A stretch of 64,000 nucleotides of DNA from contig NZ_CP121354.1 in NCBI RefSeq assembly GCF_029674545.1, positions 4,845,001 to 4,909,000 on the forward strand, read 5' to 3'. Below, in pieces: positions 35,780 through 46,599 of the stretch. The DNA is from Mesorhizobium sp. WSM4904 (GTDB taxonomy: Bacteria; Pseudomonadota; Alphaproteobacteria; Rhizobiales; Rhizobiaceae). Position 1 is the first letter of the stretch. Each line of letters opens with the position of its first letter. The notes beneath the pieces were generated by a model. That model saw only the letters and a list, made by a program, of their open reading frames with translations, searched no databases and had not been told where the DNA came from. The translations under genes and the position numbers were made by a program.

Positions 35780-37315
35780 CTATTTTACCGACATGCTCGG
35801 ACCGCCTTCGACCGCCAGCACCAGGCGGCGGTTGGTGATGCGCGCGAGTTGCGCCAGCCGGCCGGCCGGGCGCTCGCCATAGAGGTCGGCAAGCGAAGCC
35901 GGCAGCACGAGCGCCAGCGCGCCGTTGCCGCGGCTCTCCCAGTTCAGCCGGGGCATCACGCCCGGCATTGCCGCCGTCAGCAGATAGATGACGCGCATCA
36001 TCGCTGCCAGCACGCGGGCGCGCTCGAGCATGCGCGGCGGCGCCAGCGCCTTGATCTCCGGGGCGATTCCATCGTTGAAGACGCCGTCATGGCGATAGGC
36101 GCTGGCCAAAGCCAGATAGGCGCGGCCGGGGTGGTCGACGCCGATGAAGGAGGCGTGCGCGATGATGTTGAGAGACTGCCTGCCGCGATATTCGGGATGC
36201 GCGCGCCAGCCGATATCGGCAAGCAGGCAGGCGGCATGGCGATAGCGCGCCTCGTCCACAGTCTCGTCGATGCCGAAGGCCTTGAAGGCCTTGCCGGTCC
36301 ATTCGACGAGGTCATGCGCGTGATGGACCGAACGCGAACGCAGCACTGCCAGCTCTTCGGCCGCCGAGATCAGCGGATCGGCCTTCTGCTCGGCCGCGTC
36401 GAGCAGCGAATAGAGGAAGCCCTCGCGCACGCCCTGTGCCGAGACGACGATCTTGGAGGGCTGCATCGCCGCCATGATCTCCTGCAGCACGACGGCGCCG
36501 TAAGGCAGAAGCGAGCGGCGGTTCTTGGAGACACCCTCGATGCCCCTGACCTTCTCGACCTCGCCCTTGGCCACCTGCCTGAGGAAGTTCTGGGCACTGT
36601 CGGCGGCTATCTCGTAATGATGCATGACGCCGAGCGGATAGTTGCTCATCTCCATATGCAGCCGGGCGAGGTTTCGCCAGGTGCCGCCGACGGCATAGAA
36701 GACCCTGCCCTGCCCGCCCTTGAGCAACTTCGCCCGCGCCAGTTCCTGGCGCGCGATCTTCTGCGCCTGGACGAGCGAGTTCTTGGCCATGTCCTGCAGG
36801 CGCAGGCCGCCGAGCGGCAGCGTGATGCCGTCGCCGATCGTTTCGCCATTGATGTCGATGAGCTCAAGGCTGCCGCCGCCAAGGTCGCCGGCGATGCCGT
36901 TGGCCGGGTGGAAGCCGGATATGATGCCGAGCGCCGAATAATGCGCCTCCTGGCGGCCGGAAAGCACGCGGATCTCGGTCTTGAGCACGTCCTCGGCGCG
37001 GTGGATGAAATCCGGGCCGTTGATCGCCTCGCGCGCCGCCGCGGTCGCCAGCACATACATGTGCTCGGCGCCGGCCTGATCCGAAAGCGCGCGAAAACGG
37101 CGGAACTCCTCCATGGAGCGCGTCACCGCCTCGGGATCGAGCTTGCCCGTCGAAACGATGCCGCGGCCGAGGCCGGCCAGCATCTTTTCGTTGAACAAAA
37201 GTGTCGGCGAGCGCGCCAGCCCTTCATAGACGACGAGGCGGATCGAGTTCGAGCCGATGTCGATGATCGACAGCGGCCGCCGGTCCTGGAGCCGGCCCTG
37301 GGAGACTGAAATCAC
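35780..37315 (-). CDS. ppx: Exopolyphosphatase (Ppx/GppA family)
   Basis: 511 residues. '[16 protein letters not shown]' is the phosphate-1 loop and '[16 protein letters not shown]' the phosphate-2 loop of the actin-like ATPase fold; '[11 protein letters not shown]' follows. The C-terminal HD-like domain is present ('[17 protein letters not shown]'). It removes terminal phosphate from polyphosphate or pppGpp. The start is GTG 37315 overlapping the ppk stop as GTGA, so the two genes are translationally coupled. This gives a make-and-break pair for polyphosphate. Confidence 0.93.
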   Translation of the reverse strand: MISVSQGRLQDRRPLSIIDIGSNSIRLVVYEGLARSPTLLFNEKMLAGLGRGIVSTGKLDPEAVTRSMEEFRRFRALSDQAGAEHMYVLATAAAREAINGPDFIHRAEDVLKTEIRVLSGRQEAHYSALGIISGFHPANGIAGDLGGGSLELIDINGETIGDGITLPLGGLRLQDMAKNSLVQAQKIARQELARAKLLKGGQGRVFYAVGGTWRNLARLHMEMSNYPLGVMHHYEIAADSAQNFLRQVAKGEVEKVRGIEGVSKNRRSLLPYGAVVLQEIMAAMQPSKIVVSAQGVREGFLYSLLDAAEQKADPLISAAEELAVLRSRSVHHAHDLVEWTGKAFKAFGIDETVDEARYRHAACLLADIGWRAHPEYRGRQSLNIIAHASFIGVDHPGRAYLALASAYRHDGVFNDGIAPEIKALAPPRMLERARVLAAMMRVIYLLTAAMPGVMPRLNWESRGNGALALVLPASLADLYGERPAGRLAQLARITNRRLVLAVEGGPSMSVK

Positions 37316-39507
37316 GCGGCGGCGTTCTTCTTGCGGCGCTTGAACTGGGCGATGCGCCTGGGCGCATGCGATTTCAGCGCGTCACCCCGTCCGGAGAGGC
37401 TCGGATTGGTCATGAAATATTCCTGCGCGTTGAACGGTTCCTCGCCCTCCTCCAGCACGACGCGCCGGGAGGTGCCATCAGCCAATACGTCGAAACTTTG
37501 CTGGTTGTCCATGACGTTGCCGAGCATGATCTGGCCAAGCACCTGTTCATGCACAGTTGGATTGGTGATCGGCACCAGGGTTTCGACGCGGCGGTCGAGA
37601 TTGCGCGGCATCATGTCGGCGGACGAGATGTAGACGATCGCTTCGTCGGACGGCAGGCCGTGGCCGTTGCCGAAGCAGAAGATGCGGCTGTGCTCCAGGA
37701 AGCGGCCGACGATCGACTTCACCCTGATGTTCTCGGACAGGCCCGGCACCTGCGGCCGCAGGCAGCAGATGCCGCGCACGACGAGGTCGACCTCGACGCC
37801 GGAGCGGCTGGCTTCATAGAGCGCGTCGATGACGATCGGGTCGACCAGCGCGTTCATCTTCATCCAGATGCGGGCTGGCCGGCCCTCGCGCGCATGGGCG
37901 ATCTCATCGGAGATGTGTTTCAGGATGCGGTTGCGCAGCGTGAAGGGCGACACGGCAAGGCGCATCTCTTCGGCCGGCTCGGCATAGCCGGTTATGAAGT
38001 TGAAGATCTGCGCGACGTCGCGCGCGATCGTCGGATCGGTGGTGAAGAAGGACAGGTCGGTGTAGATGCGCGCCGTGACCGGATGATAGTTGCCGGTGCC
38101 GAGATGCACGTAGTTGCGCAACCTGCCGTCCTCGCGGCGCACGATGAGCGACATCTTGGCGTGGGTCTTCAACTCCAGGAAGCCGAAGACGACCTGGACG
38201 CCGGCGCGCTCGAGGTCGCGCGCCCAGCGGATGTTGGCCTCCTCGTCGAAGCGCGCCTTGAGCTCGACGAGCGCCGTCACCGACTTGCCGGCCTCGGCCG
38301 CGTCGATCAGCGCGCGCACGATCGGGCTGTCGTTCGAGGTACGGTAGAGCGTCTGCTTGATCGCCACCACTTCCGGATCGGCCGCCGCCTGGCGCAGGAA
38401 CTGCACCACCACGTCGAAGGATTCGTAGGGGTGGTGGACGATGATGTCCTTCTCGCGGATAGCGGCCAGGCAGTCGCCGCCATGCTCGCGGATGCGCTCG
38501 GGAAAACGCGGATTGTAGGGCGTGAATTTGAGATCGTCACGCGGGATGGCGACGATCTCGGAGATCTGGTTCAGCGCCAGCGGACCGGTCAAGACGCTGA
38601 TGCGGCTTGCCGAAACGCCGAGTTCGCCGGCGACGAAGTCGCGCAACTCGGCCGGCATCAGCGTGTCGAATTCGATGCGGATCACGGACCCACGACGACG
38701 GCGTTTCAGCGCCGTCTCGAACAGGCGCACGAGATCTTCCGACTCTTCCTCGACCTCGATATCGCTGTCGCGAATGATGCGGAACGTGCCGGAGCCCTTG
38801 ACCTCATAGCCCGGGAACAGCTTGGAGATATAGATGCCGACCGCTTCCTCGAGCGGGATGAAGCGCACGTGGTGCTTGCGGTCGGGCAGACGGATGAAGC
38901 GCCGCAACGCCACCGGCAGGCGCAGCAGCGCGCTCATCTCCTCGCCGTTCTTGCGGTGGCGCAACTGCAGCGCCATCGAGAAACCGAGATTGGGGATGAA
39001 CGGGAACGGATGCGCCGGGTCGATGGACAGCGGGGTCAGCACCGGGAAGACCTGTTCCTGGAAATGCTCTTCCAGCCAGGCCTTCTCGTCCTTGCTGAGC
39101 GCGTCGCGGGTGATGCTCTCGATGCCTTCCTTGTTGAGCAGCTCCATCAAGGTCGACAGGCTCTTCTGCTGGTCTTCCTGCAGTCGCTCGACCTCGCGCA
39201 GCAGCTGCTCGAGCTGTTGCTCGGGCGTGCGGCCGTCCGGACTCTTCAGCACAATGCCCTCGCGCACCTGGCCGGCGAGACCGGCGACGCGGACCATGAA
39301 GAACTCATCGAGATTGGCGGCCGAGATCGACAGGAAGCGGACGCGCTCGAGCAGCGGATGGTGCTCGTTCAGCGATTCCTCCAGCACGCGCCGGTTGAAC
39401 TGCAGCCAGGAGAATTCGCGGTTGACGAAACGGTCGGGATTGCCGCCGTCGGGGCTTGCCGCCTCGTCGGTGATGAATTCGCTCTGTACCGGCTTCAGTT
39501 CATTCAT
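37312..39507 (-). CDS. ppk1: Polyphosphate kinase 1
   Basis: 731 residues with all four PPK1 domains. Beginning '[20 protein letters not shown]', the catalytic histidine that is phosphorylated is in '[14 protein letters not shown]' near 448 and the second conserved histidine in '[13 protein letters not shown]' near 605. It polymerises the terminal phosphate of ATP into inorganic polyphosphate at the membrane. First gene of the ppk-ppx operon. No clear Pho box was found in the 237 bp upstream, which contain no gene. Confidence 0.96.
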   Translation of the reverse strand: MNELKPVQSEFITDEAASPDGGNPDRFVNREFSWLQFNRRVLEESLNEHHPLLERVRFLSISAANLDEFFMVRVAGLAGQVREGIVLKSPDGRTPEQQLEQLLREVERLQEDQQKSLSTLMELLNKEGIESITRDALSKDEKAWLEEHFQEQVFPVLTPLSIDPAHPFPFIPNLGFSMALQLRHRKNGEEMSALLRLPVALRRFIRLPDRKHHVRFIPLEEAVGIYISKLFPGYEVKGSGTFRIIRDSDIEVEEESEDLVRLFETALKRRRRGSVIRIEFDTLMPAELRDFVAGELGVSASRISVLTGPLALNQISEIVAIPRDDLKFTPYNPRFPERIREHGGDCLAAIREKDIIVHHPYESFDVVVQFLRQAAADPEVVAIKQTLYRTSNDSPIVRALIDAAEAGKSVTALVELKARFDEEANIRWARDLERAGVQVVFGFLELKTHAKMSLIVRREDGRLRNYVHLGTGNYHPVTARIYTDLSFFTTDPTIARDVAQIFNFITGYAEPAEEMRLAVSPFTLRNRILKHISDEIAHAREGRPARIWMKMNALVDPIVIDALYEASRSGVEVDLVVRGICCLRPQVPGLSENIRVKSIVGRFLEHSRIFCFGNGHGLPSDEAIVYISSADMMPRNLDRRVETLVPITNPTVHEQVLGQIMLGNVMDNQQSFDVLADGTSRRVVLEEGEEPFNAQEYFMTNPSLSGRGDALKSHAPRRIAQFKRRKKNAAA

Positions 39508-39744
39508 GGTTCCTTGCCCGCAACCGTCCCTTTTGGAGCGCCATACACCGCCGGACGCGTGACCGACGCTCTAACACGCTTTCATGACGCATGATGTCAC
39601 GGAATCGGTAGTTCCCCGAGGTCATGCGCTTAACCGGCTCAACTTATCCTCTGCCAGCCTTTTGCGACAGTTTCATTTCATCGATCTTGCAAACTGGCAG
39701 GTTATGATCCAGATGCAAACGGGTTCGAACTGAAGGAGACGACG

Positions 39745-39990
39745 ATGGCAGGCGGTTCCATTCCCCATTTCCAGAACGATGCGGGCCATCCGGTCATCGA
39801 CATCGGCGTCAAGGAATTCATGTGCACCGGCGCCAACCCGCCTTTCGACCATCCGCATGTATTCCTCGACATGGGCGACGACGATGAGAAGGTCTGCCCC
39901 TACTGCTCGACGCTCTACCGCTATTCGCCGAAGCTGAAGGCGACGGAAACGGAGCCTGCCGGCTGCCTCTATATCGAACAGGCCGCCTGA
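39745..39990 (+). CDS. zf-CHCC zinc-finger protein (NDUFS6-like)
   Basis: 81 residues. It has the zf-CHCC pattern: C in 'EFMCTGANPP', H in 'FDHPHVFLDMG', and C-x2-C in 'KVCPYCSTLYRY'. This domain is related to the NDUFS6 subunit of respiratory complex I and binds one zinc; in bacteria it is a small stand-alone protein. GAAGGAGACGACG precedes the ATG. Its role here is not known. It is followed after 28 bp by a flavin monooxygenase gene and may be cotranscribed. Confidence 0.88.
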   Translation: MAGGSIPHFQNDAGHPVIDIGVKEFMCTGANPPFDHPHVFLDMGDDDEKVCPYCSTLYRYSPKLKATETEPAGCLYIEQAA

Positions 39991-40018
39991 CTAGCAGATT
40001 GCGGATGATTGCCAGATC

Positions 40019-41245
40019 ATGACTGAAGCGCGGTCCCGGCAGGTCGTCATCGCCGGGGCCGGCATAGCTGGCCTGACTGCGGCGCTCGCCTTTGCCGAGC
40101 GCGGTTGCGTCGTGACCGTGCTGGAACAGGCCAGGCAGCTCGAAGTGGTGGGCGCCGGGCTCCAGCTTTCCCCCAACGCGACCCGCATCCTGCGCCGGCT
40201 CGGCGTGCTCGACCGCTTGGCGGTGAATGCCATCAGGCCGGAAGCGGTGGTGCTGAAGGACGCCGCCACCTTGCGCGAGCTGGCGCGGGTGCCACTGGGC
40301 CAGGCTGGGGAGAACCGCTGGGGCGCGCCCTATCTGGTCGCGCATCGCGCCGATCTGCACACCGCGCTGACAACGCGGGTGGCCGAGCAGCCCGAAATCC
40401 AACTCGTCACCGGCGCGCGGGTGACGGACATCACTGTCGAGCCGCAAAACATCGCCGTCACAGCCGAAACGGATGGCGGAAAGATCGAGGCCGCCGGACA
40501 CCTGCTGGTCGGCGCCGACGGCGTCTGGTCGACTGTTCGCAGGCAGCTTGCGGGCATCGATTCAGCTTTCGGGAAGAACCGCTTCTCAGGCGAGCTCGCC
40601 TGGCGCGCCACGGTGGCGGCGGACAGCGCCGCCGGCCACGCCTTCGCGGCGATCGGCGCGGGCGACTGCGTCACCACCTTCCTGCATCCGGGCTTCCATA
40701 TGGTCGCCTATCCGGTGAGCAAGGGCAGCGCCGTCAACCTGGTCGCCTTCACCAAGGGCGAGCGCATCGCGGAAGGCTGGTCCGGCCATGCCGACCCCGC
40801 CATTCTTGCCGGCGCCATGCGCGGCACGTCGGCGGCCCTGGCGCGGCTTGCCGCGCTCGCCGGACCATGGACAGCGTTTCCGATCCACACCGTCGAGCAA
40901 CGGCGTTGGACGATGCCGGAGGGCATCGCGCTGATCGGCGATGCCGCGCATGCCATGACGCCGTTCGCGGCGCAGGGCGCGGCGATGGGAATTGAGGACG
41001 CCTCGATGCTCGCCAACCTGATCGCAGCCAGCGATCCGAAGCAAAGCCTCACCATCTGGGAAAAGCTCAGGCGCCCGCGCATCGAAAAGGTGCTCGGGCG
41101 CGGCGCGCTCAACCGCCTCGCCTGGCACGCCTGGGGCCCGGTGGCCATCGCCCGCAACCTGGTGCTGGCAACGCGGCCGGCAGAGAAGCTCGCCGCGGAT
41201 CTGGATTGGCTTTACGGGTGGGAGGAGAAGGTTGTGAGGCGGTAG
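40019..41245 (+). CDS. FAD-dependent aromatic monooxygenase (salicylate hydroxylase-like)
   Basis: 408 residues. Group A flavoprotein features: GxGxxG in 'VVIAGAGIAGLTAALAFAE', the DG motif 'LLVGADGVWSTVRRQL' and the GD motif 'ALIGDAAHAMTPFAAQGAAM'. 'VVGAGLQLSPNATRIL' is characteristic of the salicylate/6-hydroxynicotinate hydroxylase group. It inserts one oxygen atom into an aromatic ring using NAD(P)H and O2. No ring-cleavage genes are near, so the substrate is not known; related enzymes also act on ubiquinone precursors. Confidence 0.87.
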   Translation: MTEARSRQVVIAGAGIAGLTAALAFAERGCVVTVLEQARQLEVVGAGLQLSPNATRILRRLGVLDRLAVNAIRPEAVVLKDAATLRELARVPLGQAGENRWGAPYLVAHRADLHTALTTRVAEQPEIQLVTGARVTDITVEPQNIAVTAETDGGKIEAAGHLLVGADGVWSTVRRQLAGIDSAFGKNRFSGELAWRATVAADSAAGHAFAAIGAGDCVTTFLHPGFHMVAYPVSKGSAVNLVAFTKGERIAEGWSGHADPAILAGAMRGTSAALARLAALAGPWTAFPIHTVEQRRWTMPEGIALIGDAAHAMTPFAAQGAAMGIEDASMLANLIAASDPKQSLTIWEKLRRPRIEKVLGRGALNRLAWHAWGPVAIARNLVLATRPAEKLAADLDWLYGWEEKVVRR

Positions 41246-41282
41246 GGGCTTTTAGTGGGTGGCCGACAAAATTGGATTGGCC

Positions 41283-41690
41283 GGCGGGACAGCACCCCCC
41301 TCTGTCCTGCCGGACATCTCCACCACTTGGGCTACGACATGCACACATTTCCAAGCGGCTGGTCTTTGGCGATAGCGTGCATGGCTTGGCGCATGACTGT
41401 CCAACGCAGCGCTGGTCGACCCCCACTCCGTCTCGGCTTCGCCGAGCCACCTCTCCCCCGATCGACGGGGTGGAGGAAAGGCGCCAGGCTTTTTGCCGTC
41501 GACGCTCGTCCAGCAACGCTCCCTTCCTTTCCCTCCGGAGGGGGGAAAGGTGGCGCTGCGAAGCAGCGACGGATTGGGGGAACCACGTGGCAATCAAGCC
41601 TCCAGCCCGATCAGTCACGCCGGTCACAGAAGATGTGTGCATCCCCTAGACCACTTGGGGGGAGATTGGCAGCTTCGGCGCCGCCGGCCG
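41283..41690. repeat. Dispersed repeat R1, copy 4, split by a MITE-like element
   Basis: The left part 'CCCCCCTCTGTCCTGCCGGA' to 'CCACTTGG' (41283-41330) and the right part 'CCACTTGGGGGGAGATTGGC' (from 41651) rejoin into a normal R1 copy once 41331-41650 is removed with one copy of CCACTTGG. Confidence 0.75.
41331..41650. mobile_element. MITE-like 320-bp element with 8-bp direct repeats
   Basis: Flanked by direct repeats CCACTTGG (41323-41330, 41651-41658). Its ends are inverted: ACATGCACACAT on the left, ATGTGTGCAT on the right, about 16 of 22 matching overall. The interior has no transposase but another palindromic unit (CACCTCTCCCCCGATCG..., CCTCCGGAGGGGGGAAAGG). Length, inverted ends and target duplication suit a non-autonomous transposon. 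Confidence 0.65.
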
Positions 41691-41717
41691 GGCTTCTCAA
41701 AATCGCTCTCCGATCGC

Positions 41718-42521
41718 TCAGTGCAGGATCTGCGACAGGAACAGTTTCGTGCGCTCATGACGCGGATGGTCGAAGAACTCGGCCGGGGTGTTCTGCTCGA
41801 CGATCTGTCCCTGATCCATGAAGATGACGCGGTTGGCGACCTTGCGGGCAAAGCCCATCTCGTGGGTGACGCAAAGCATGGTCATGCCTTCCTCGGCGAG
41901 GCCAACCATCGTCTCCAGCACTTCCTTGATCATTTCGGGGTCGAGCGCCGAGGTCGGCTCGTCGAACAGCATGATGCGCGGGTTCATGCAGAGCGAGCGG
42001 GCGATCGCCACGCGCTGCTGCTGGCCGCCGGACAGCTGGCCGGGGTATTTGTTGGCCTGCTCCGGGATCTTGACGCGCTTCAGGAAATGCATGGCGATTT
42101 CCTCGGCCTGCTTCTTCGGCGTCTTGCGCACCCAGATCGGGGCCAGCGTGCAGTTCTCCAGGATGGTGAGGTGCGGGAACAGGTTGAAGTGCTGGAACAC
42201 CATGCCGACCTCTCGGCGCACCTCGTCGATCTTCTTCAGATCGTTGGTGAGTTCCTTGCCGTCGACGATGATCTTGCCCTTCTGATGCTCTTCCAGCCGG
42301 TTGATGCAGCGGATCATGGTCGACTTGCCGGAGCCGGACGGACCGCAGATGACGATGCGCTCGCCGCGCATCACCTTGAGGTTGATGTCCTTCAGCACAT
42401 GGAACTCGCCATACCATTTGTGCATCCCGATGATGTCGATGGCGACATCGGTGGTCGAGATATGCATCTTCTTGGCATCGACCTTGATTTCTTCGGCGCT
42501 GACGGCGTTTTCGGTGGCCAT
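41718..42521 (-). CDS. aapP: General L-amino-acid ABC transporter ATPase AapP
   Basis: 267 residues. Walker A 'GPSGSGKST', signature '[19 protein letters not shown]', Walker B '[15 protein letters not shown]', H-loop 'VTHEMGFA'. It powers uptake of many L-amino acids by the Aap system known from Rhizobium. ATG 42521 follows AAGGGGA; the frame is open upstream but crosses a repeat hairpin. Last gene of aapJQMP. Confidence 0.95.
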   Translation of the reverse strand: MATENAVSAEEIKVDAKKMHISTTDVAIDIIGMHKWYGEFHVLKDINLKVMRGERIVICGPSGSGKSTMIRCINRLEEHQKGKIIVDGKELTNDLKKIDEVRREVGMVFQHFNLFPHLTILENCTLAPIWVRKTPKKQAEEIAMHFLKRVKIPEQANKYPGQLSGGQQQRVAIARSLCMNPRIMLFDEPTSALDPEMIKEVLETMVGLAEEGMTMLCVTHEMGFARKVANRVIFMDQGQIVEQNTPAEFFDHPRHERTKLFLSQILH

Positions 42522-42550
42522 GGCCAATTCCCCTTTTATCGTTCGATTTG

Positions 42551-42601
42551 ATGCATGTCGTTGTCCCAAAACCGCTACGGGCTTTTGGGCGACATGCATC
42601 A
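42551..42601 (-). repeat. R4-type hairpin between aapM and aapP
   Basis: GATGCATGTCG ... CGACATGCATC enclosing CCCAAAA / TTTTGGG. Its end is also the last codon of aapM. May stabilise or attenuate mRNA. Confidence 0.75.
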
Positions 42602-43756
42602 GCGTTTGTAGCCGGTGTCGAGCCGGCGTTCGGTGTACATTGAATAGCGCGACATGCCGAAGCAGAACAGCCAGAACACGAAGGCGGCGAAGATCAGGCC
42701 GGACCTGGCGGTCTGAGGCGTCGCCCAGTTGGCGTCGGACAGGTTCTGCTTGACCACGCCCAACAGGTCGAAGATCGAGATGATGAGGACCAGGCTGGTG
42801 TCCTTGAACATGCCGATGAAGGTGTTGACGATGGCGGGGATGACCAGTTTGAGCGCCTGCGGCAGCACGATCAGGCCCATCTTCTGCCAATAGCCGAGGC
42901 CGAGCGAATCGGCGCCCTCATACTGCCCCTTCGGGATCGCCTGCAGGCCGCCGCGCACCACCTCCGCCATGTAGGCGGCGGCAAACAGCGACACGCCGAT
43001 CAGCGCCCTCAGGTATTTGTCGAAGGTGACGCCAGCCGGCAGGAACAGCGGCAGCATGACGCTGGCGAAGAACAGCACGGTGATCAGCGGTATGCCGCGC
43101 ACCGTCTCGATGAAGATCACGCACAGCATCTTGACGATCGGCATCTTGGAGCGCCGGCCAAGCGCCAGCACGGTACCGAGTGGCAGCGACACGGCGATGC
43201 CGACGAAGGAGAGGCTCAGAGTGATCAGCAGACCGCCCCAGCGCGCCGTCTCGACATACGGCAATCCGAAGACGCCTCCGACCAGCAGGAAGAAGGCGAT
43301 GATCGGCAGCACCAGGAAGAGCAGGATGGCGTTCAGCCCCTTGCGCGGCACGCGCGGGATCAGCATCGGCACCAGCAGCGCCACGAACAGGATGGCGACG
43401 AGGATCGGCCGCCAGCGCTCCTCGATCGGATAGGTGCCGAACATGAACTGGCCGAACTTGGCGTTGACGAAGGCCCAGCAGGCGCCGGTCCAGCCGTCGG
43501 GCTGGACGCCGCCCTGCGAGACGGTGGCGCAGACGCTGCGATTAGGCCCGGTCCACTGGGCGTTGATGAAGGCCCAGTTGATGACCTGCGGCAGGATCCA
43601 GGCCACTATGGCAATGCCGAGGACAGTAAGGATCGTGTCGCCCACAGACGCGATCAGGTTCTTGCGCACCCATGCGTAGAGACCGCGCTCACTGGGTGGC
43701 GCCGGCTGGGCAAGAGCCATCTCGGTGCGCACCCAGGACATATCGTGTTCCTGCAT
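42599..43756 (-). CDS. aapM: General L-amino-acid ABC transporter permease AapM
   Basis: 385 residues, several membrane spans and the long N-terminal domain typical of AapM. The inner-membrane-component loop '[20 protein letters not shown]' (EAA type) is present, with '[20 protein letters not shown]'. It pairs with AapQ to form the channel. It starts four bases after the aapQ stop. Belongs to the HisMQ family of polar amino-acid permeases. Confidence 0.94.
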   Translation of the reverse strand: MQEHDMSWVRTEMALAQPAPPSERGLYAWVRKNLIASVGDTILTVLGIAIVAWILPQVINWAFINAQWTGPNRSVCATVSQGGVQPDGWTGACWAFVNAKFGQFMFGTYPIEERWRPILVAILFVALLVPMLIPRVPRKGLNAILLFLVLPIIAFFLLVGGVFGLPYVETARWGGLLITLSLSFVGIAVSLPLGTVLALGRRSKMPIVKMLCVIFIETVRGIPLITVLFFASVMLPLFLPAGVTFDKYLRALIGVSLFAAAYMAEVVRGGLQAIPKGQYEGADSLGLGYWQKMGLIVLPQALKLVIPAIVNTFIGMFKDTSLVLIISIFDLLGVVKQNLSDANWATPQTARSGLIFAAFVFWLFCFGMSRYSMYTERRLDTGYKR

Positions 43757-43760
43757 GGCT

Positions 43761-44948
43761 CTACCTTTCCACCAGCGCCATTCTGGCGTTGACCACGTTC
43801 ATCACCGCGGAGGTGACGAGGCTCAGCACCAGATAGGCGATCATCATGATGAAAACGCCCTCGACCGCCTGCCCCGTCTGGTTGAGGACCGTGCCGGCCG
43901 TGGCGGTGAGATCGGGATAGCCGATGGCGATCGCCAGCGAGGAGTTCTTGGTCAGGTTCAGATACTGGCTGGTCATCGGCGGGATGACGATGCGCATCGC
44001 CTGCGGCACCACGACCAGGCGCAGGATCGGCCCCGAGCGCAGGCCAAGCGCTGCGGCGGCTTCGGTCTGGCCCTTGTTGACGCCCCTGATGCCGGCGCGC
44101 ACGATCTCGGCGATGAAGGCGGCCGTGTAGAAGGAGAGCGCCAGCAAGAGCGACAGGAATTCCGGTTTGACCTGGAAGCCGCCGGTCAGGTTGAAGGTCG
44201 ACTGTTTCGGAAAATCGAAGCTGAGCGGCATTCCGCCAAGCAGGAAGGCGAGCACAGGCAGGCCGACAATCAGGGCGACGGATGTCCAGAACACCGGGAA
44301 CTGCTGCCCGGTCGCCATCTGTCGCTGATGCGCCCGACGGGCGACGAACCAGGCCATGGCGAACGCCACGAGGAGCGCGACCAGAATCAGCCAGGAGCCG
44401 TCGCCCCATATGGCGCGCGGGAAATAGAAGCCGCGCTGATTGAGGAAGGAGCCGAAAGGCAGATGGATGCTTTCGCGCGGCGGCGGCAGCACGGCCAGCA
44501 CGCCGGAGTACCAGAAGAAGATGACCAGCAGCGGCGGGATGTTGCGGAAGATCTCGACATAGACCGTGCAGATCTTGCGGATCAGCCAGTTATGCGACAG
44601 CCGGCCGATGCCGATGATGAAGCCGACGATGGTGGCGATGACGATGCCAGCCAAGGCGACGATGATCGTGTTGAGCAGGCCGACGAGGATGGCGCGGAAA
44701 TAGGTCGAGTCCGAGTTGTAGGCGATCGGCGTGTCGGAGATATCGAAGCCTGCCCTGCCCTTGAGGAAGCCAAAGCCGGACGCGATATGCAGACGCTGCA
44801 GATTGTCGATGACGTTATGGACGATCCACCAGATCGAGCCGAACACAAGGACGATGACCAGCGTCTGGAAGAAGAGGCTGCGTATTTTCGGGTCATTGAT
44901 CAAGGAGCCGCTGCTCGGCCCCTCGCGAAGGATTTCCTGCGATGCCAT
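43761..44948 (-). CDS. aapQ: General L-amino-acid ABC transporter permease AapQ
   Basis: 395 residues. EAA loop '[20 protein letters not shown]', '[20 protein letters not shown]' and a large central soluble insert, all typical of AapQ. GGGGA precedes ATG 44948. A hairpin lies upstream, between aapJ and aapQ, which would reduce expression of the membrane and ATPase genes relative to the binding protein. Confidence 0.94.
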   Translation of the reverse strand: MASQEILREGPSSGSLINDPKIRSLFFQTLVIVLVFGSIWWIVHNVIDNLQRLHIASGFGFLKGRAGFDISDTPIAYNSDSTYFRAILVGLLNTIIVALAGIVIATIVGFIIGIGRLSHNWLIRKICTVYVEIFRNIPPLLVIFFWYSGVLAVLPPPRESIHLPFGSFLNQRGFYFPRAIWGDGSWLILVALLVAFAMAWFVARRAHQRQMATGQQFPVFWTSVALIVGLPVLAFLLGGMPLSFDFPKQSTFNLTGGFQVKPEFLSLLLALSFYTAAFIAEIVRAGIRGVNKGQTEAAAALGLRSGPILRLVVVPQAMRIVIPPMTSQYLNLTKNSSLAIAIGYPDLTATAGTVLNQTGQAVEGVFIMMIAYLVLSLVTSAVMNVVNARMALVER

Positions 44949-44962
44949 GCGACAATCCCCTG

Positions 44963-45000
44963 AAAAGAGAAACCCGGGAGGCAGACGACCTGCCCCCCGG
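44963..45000 (-). terminator. Attenuator hairpin between aapJ and aapQ
   Basis: CCGGGGGGCAGG, TCGT, CTGCCTCCCGG on the minus strand, then TTTCTCTTTT. Partial termination here would give excess binding protein, as is usual in such operons. Confidence 0.7.
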
Positions 45001-45012
45001 ATCACATTTCGA

Positions 45013-46041
45013 TCAGCGGATCGGCGGAGCGTATTGCAGGCCGCCCTTGGTCCACAGCGCATTGATGCCGCGCGCGATCTTGAGCGGGCTGCCGGAGCCG
45101 ACATTGCGGTCGAACATCTCGCCGTAGTTGCCCACGGCCTTGACGATATTGACGACCCAATCGTTGGAGACGCCGAGATCAGTGCCGATCTTGGTGTCGG
45201 CCTCCTGGCCGAGGATGCGCTTGATCTCGGGATTGTCCGAGTTCTTCATCTCGTCGACATTGGCCTTGGTGATGCCGTACTCCTCGGCGTTGATCAGCGC
45301 AAAGAGCGTCCACTTGACGATGTGGTACCACTGATCGTCGCCCTGGCGCACGGCCGGTCCGAGCGGCTCCTTGGAGATGATCTCGGGCAGCACGACATGG
45401 TCGGCCGGCGCACCCAGCGTCAGGCGGATGCCGTAGAGGCCCGACTGGTCGGTGGTGTAGACGTCGCAGCGCCCGGCATCATAGGCGGCGTTGACTTCTT
45501 CCAGCTTCTCGAACACGACGGGGTTGTACTCCATCTTGTTCGACTTGAAGTAGTCGGCAAGGTTGAGCTCGGTCGTGGTGCCGCTCTGCACGCAGACGGC
45601 GGCGCCCGAAAGCTGCAGCGCCGAGTTCACGCCCGGCAGCTTCTTGGCGTTGATCATGAAGCCCTGGCCGTCATAATAGGTGACGCCGACGAAGTTCAGG
45701 CCGAGCGCGGTGTCGCGATTGATCGTCCAGGTGGTGTTGCGCGACAGGACGTCGACCTCGCCCGACTGCAGTGCAGTGAAGCGTTCCTTGGCGCTGAGCG
45801 GGGTGAACTTGACCTTGGTGCCATCGCCGAACACGGCGGCCGCAACGGCGCGGCAGAAGTCGGCGTCGATGCCCTGCCATTCCCCCTTGTCGTCCGGCGC
45901 GGAGAAGCCGGCGAGGCCGGTCGAGACGCCGCACTGGATGAAGCCCTTCTGCTTCACGGTATCCAGCGTGCCGGCCGAAGCTGCCGATGCCGTGAACCCG
46001 AGCGCGGCGGCGCCAAGAATGCCGATTGCAATGTGTTTCAT
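45013..46041 (-). CDS. aapJ: General L-amino-acid-binding protein AapJ
   Basis: 342 residues with a cleaved signal peptide ('MKHIAIGILGAAALGFTASA'). It has the class 3 solute-binding pattern 'KGFIQCGVSTGLAGFSAPDD' and 'WQGIDADFCRAVAAAVFGD'. It binds L-amino acids in the periplasm and hands them to AapQM. First gene of the operon, with a promoter expected in the 558 bp before metC. The operon is controlled by nitrogen or amino-acid supply in rhizobia; no specific site was identified here. Confidence 0.95.
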   Translation of the reverse strand: MKHIAIGILGAAALGFTASAASAGTLDTVKQKGFIQCGVSTGLAGFSAPDDKGEWQGIDADFCRAVAAAVFGDGTKVKFTPLSAKERFTALQSGEVDVLSRNTTWTINRDTALGLNFVGVTYYDGQGFMINAKKLPGVNSALQLSGAAVCVQSGTTTELNLADYFKSNKMEYNPVVFEKLEEVNAAYDAGRCDVYTTDQSGLYGIRLTLGAPADHVVLPEIISKEPLGPAVRQGDDQWYHIVKWTLFALINAEEYGITKANVDEMKNSDNPEIKRILGQEADTKIGTDLGVSNDWVVNIVKAVGNYGEMFDRNVGSGSPLKIARGINALWTKGGLQYAPPIR

Positions 46042-46599
46042 GACCCTCAGACCCTTTTCTGCTTTACAGGCGCCCCTGCTTCCCAGGCAGCCCTGATCTT
46101 TTTTCATATGTGAATGCAGCTCCCACTTCGACCCACTCCCGGGCCCGCATCGTTGCGATGCACTGCCTCCCATTCACGAAACGCATCGAAGGCGATTATT
46201 CCTGTGAGGTCAAGGGAAATGACCGAATTGCGACACGTTTGAAAACCGATTGCCGCGAATGCCCGAATTGCAGCCAAAAGCGCCCGCGAACTGGTCAAGA
46301 GCTGCAAACGAAACCGGCAAATCTGGCCACATGGAAATTTCCCACGTTACGTGAATTCCAGCCGGTTACTACTGTCGCCCCGAAAGGAAGGACTGGCATG
46401 ATTCACGGCTGGAGGGTGGCAGGCCGGGACGCCTTCGGCAAAGGGCGCACGCGAAGCGCGCGACGGGCGCAAAACGATCAGCCGGCGATCTTCATTTGGC
46501 CCATCCAAACACCGTCGCTTGGCGGGTGCCGAGCAGTTGCGCCGCCAGTTCCGCCGCTCTATGGCTGGCCTCCTGACACACTACGACAGGCGACGAACC
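46042..46599. other. Intergenic region between aapJ and the metC-like gene, no gene seen
   Basis: Divergent promoter space of 558 bp. It is less GC-rich near 46180-46390. A ribosome-site-like GAAAGGAAGG precedes an ATG at 46399, but the frame it opens runs out of phase into metC and its protein is not gene-like. No riboswitch consensus (including SAM-II) was found. Confidence 0.5.

Noticed and set aside
39508..39640. Possible Pho box upstream of ppk1
   Set aside because: Only a loose resemblance around CATGACGCATGATGTCAC; the two spaced half-sites of the rhizobial Pho box are not clear.
46330..46599. Possible SAM-II riboswitch in front of the metC-like gene
   Set aside because: I looked for the conserved core of the alphaproteobacterial SAM-II element and did not find it.
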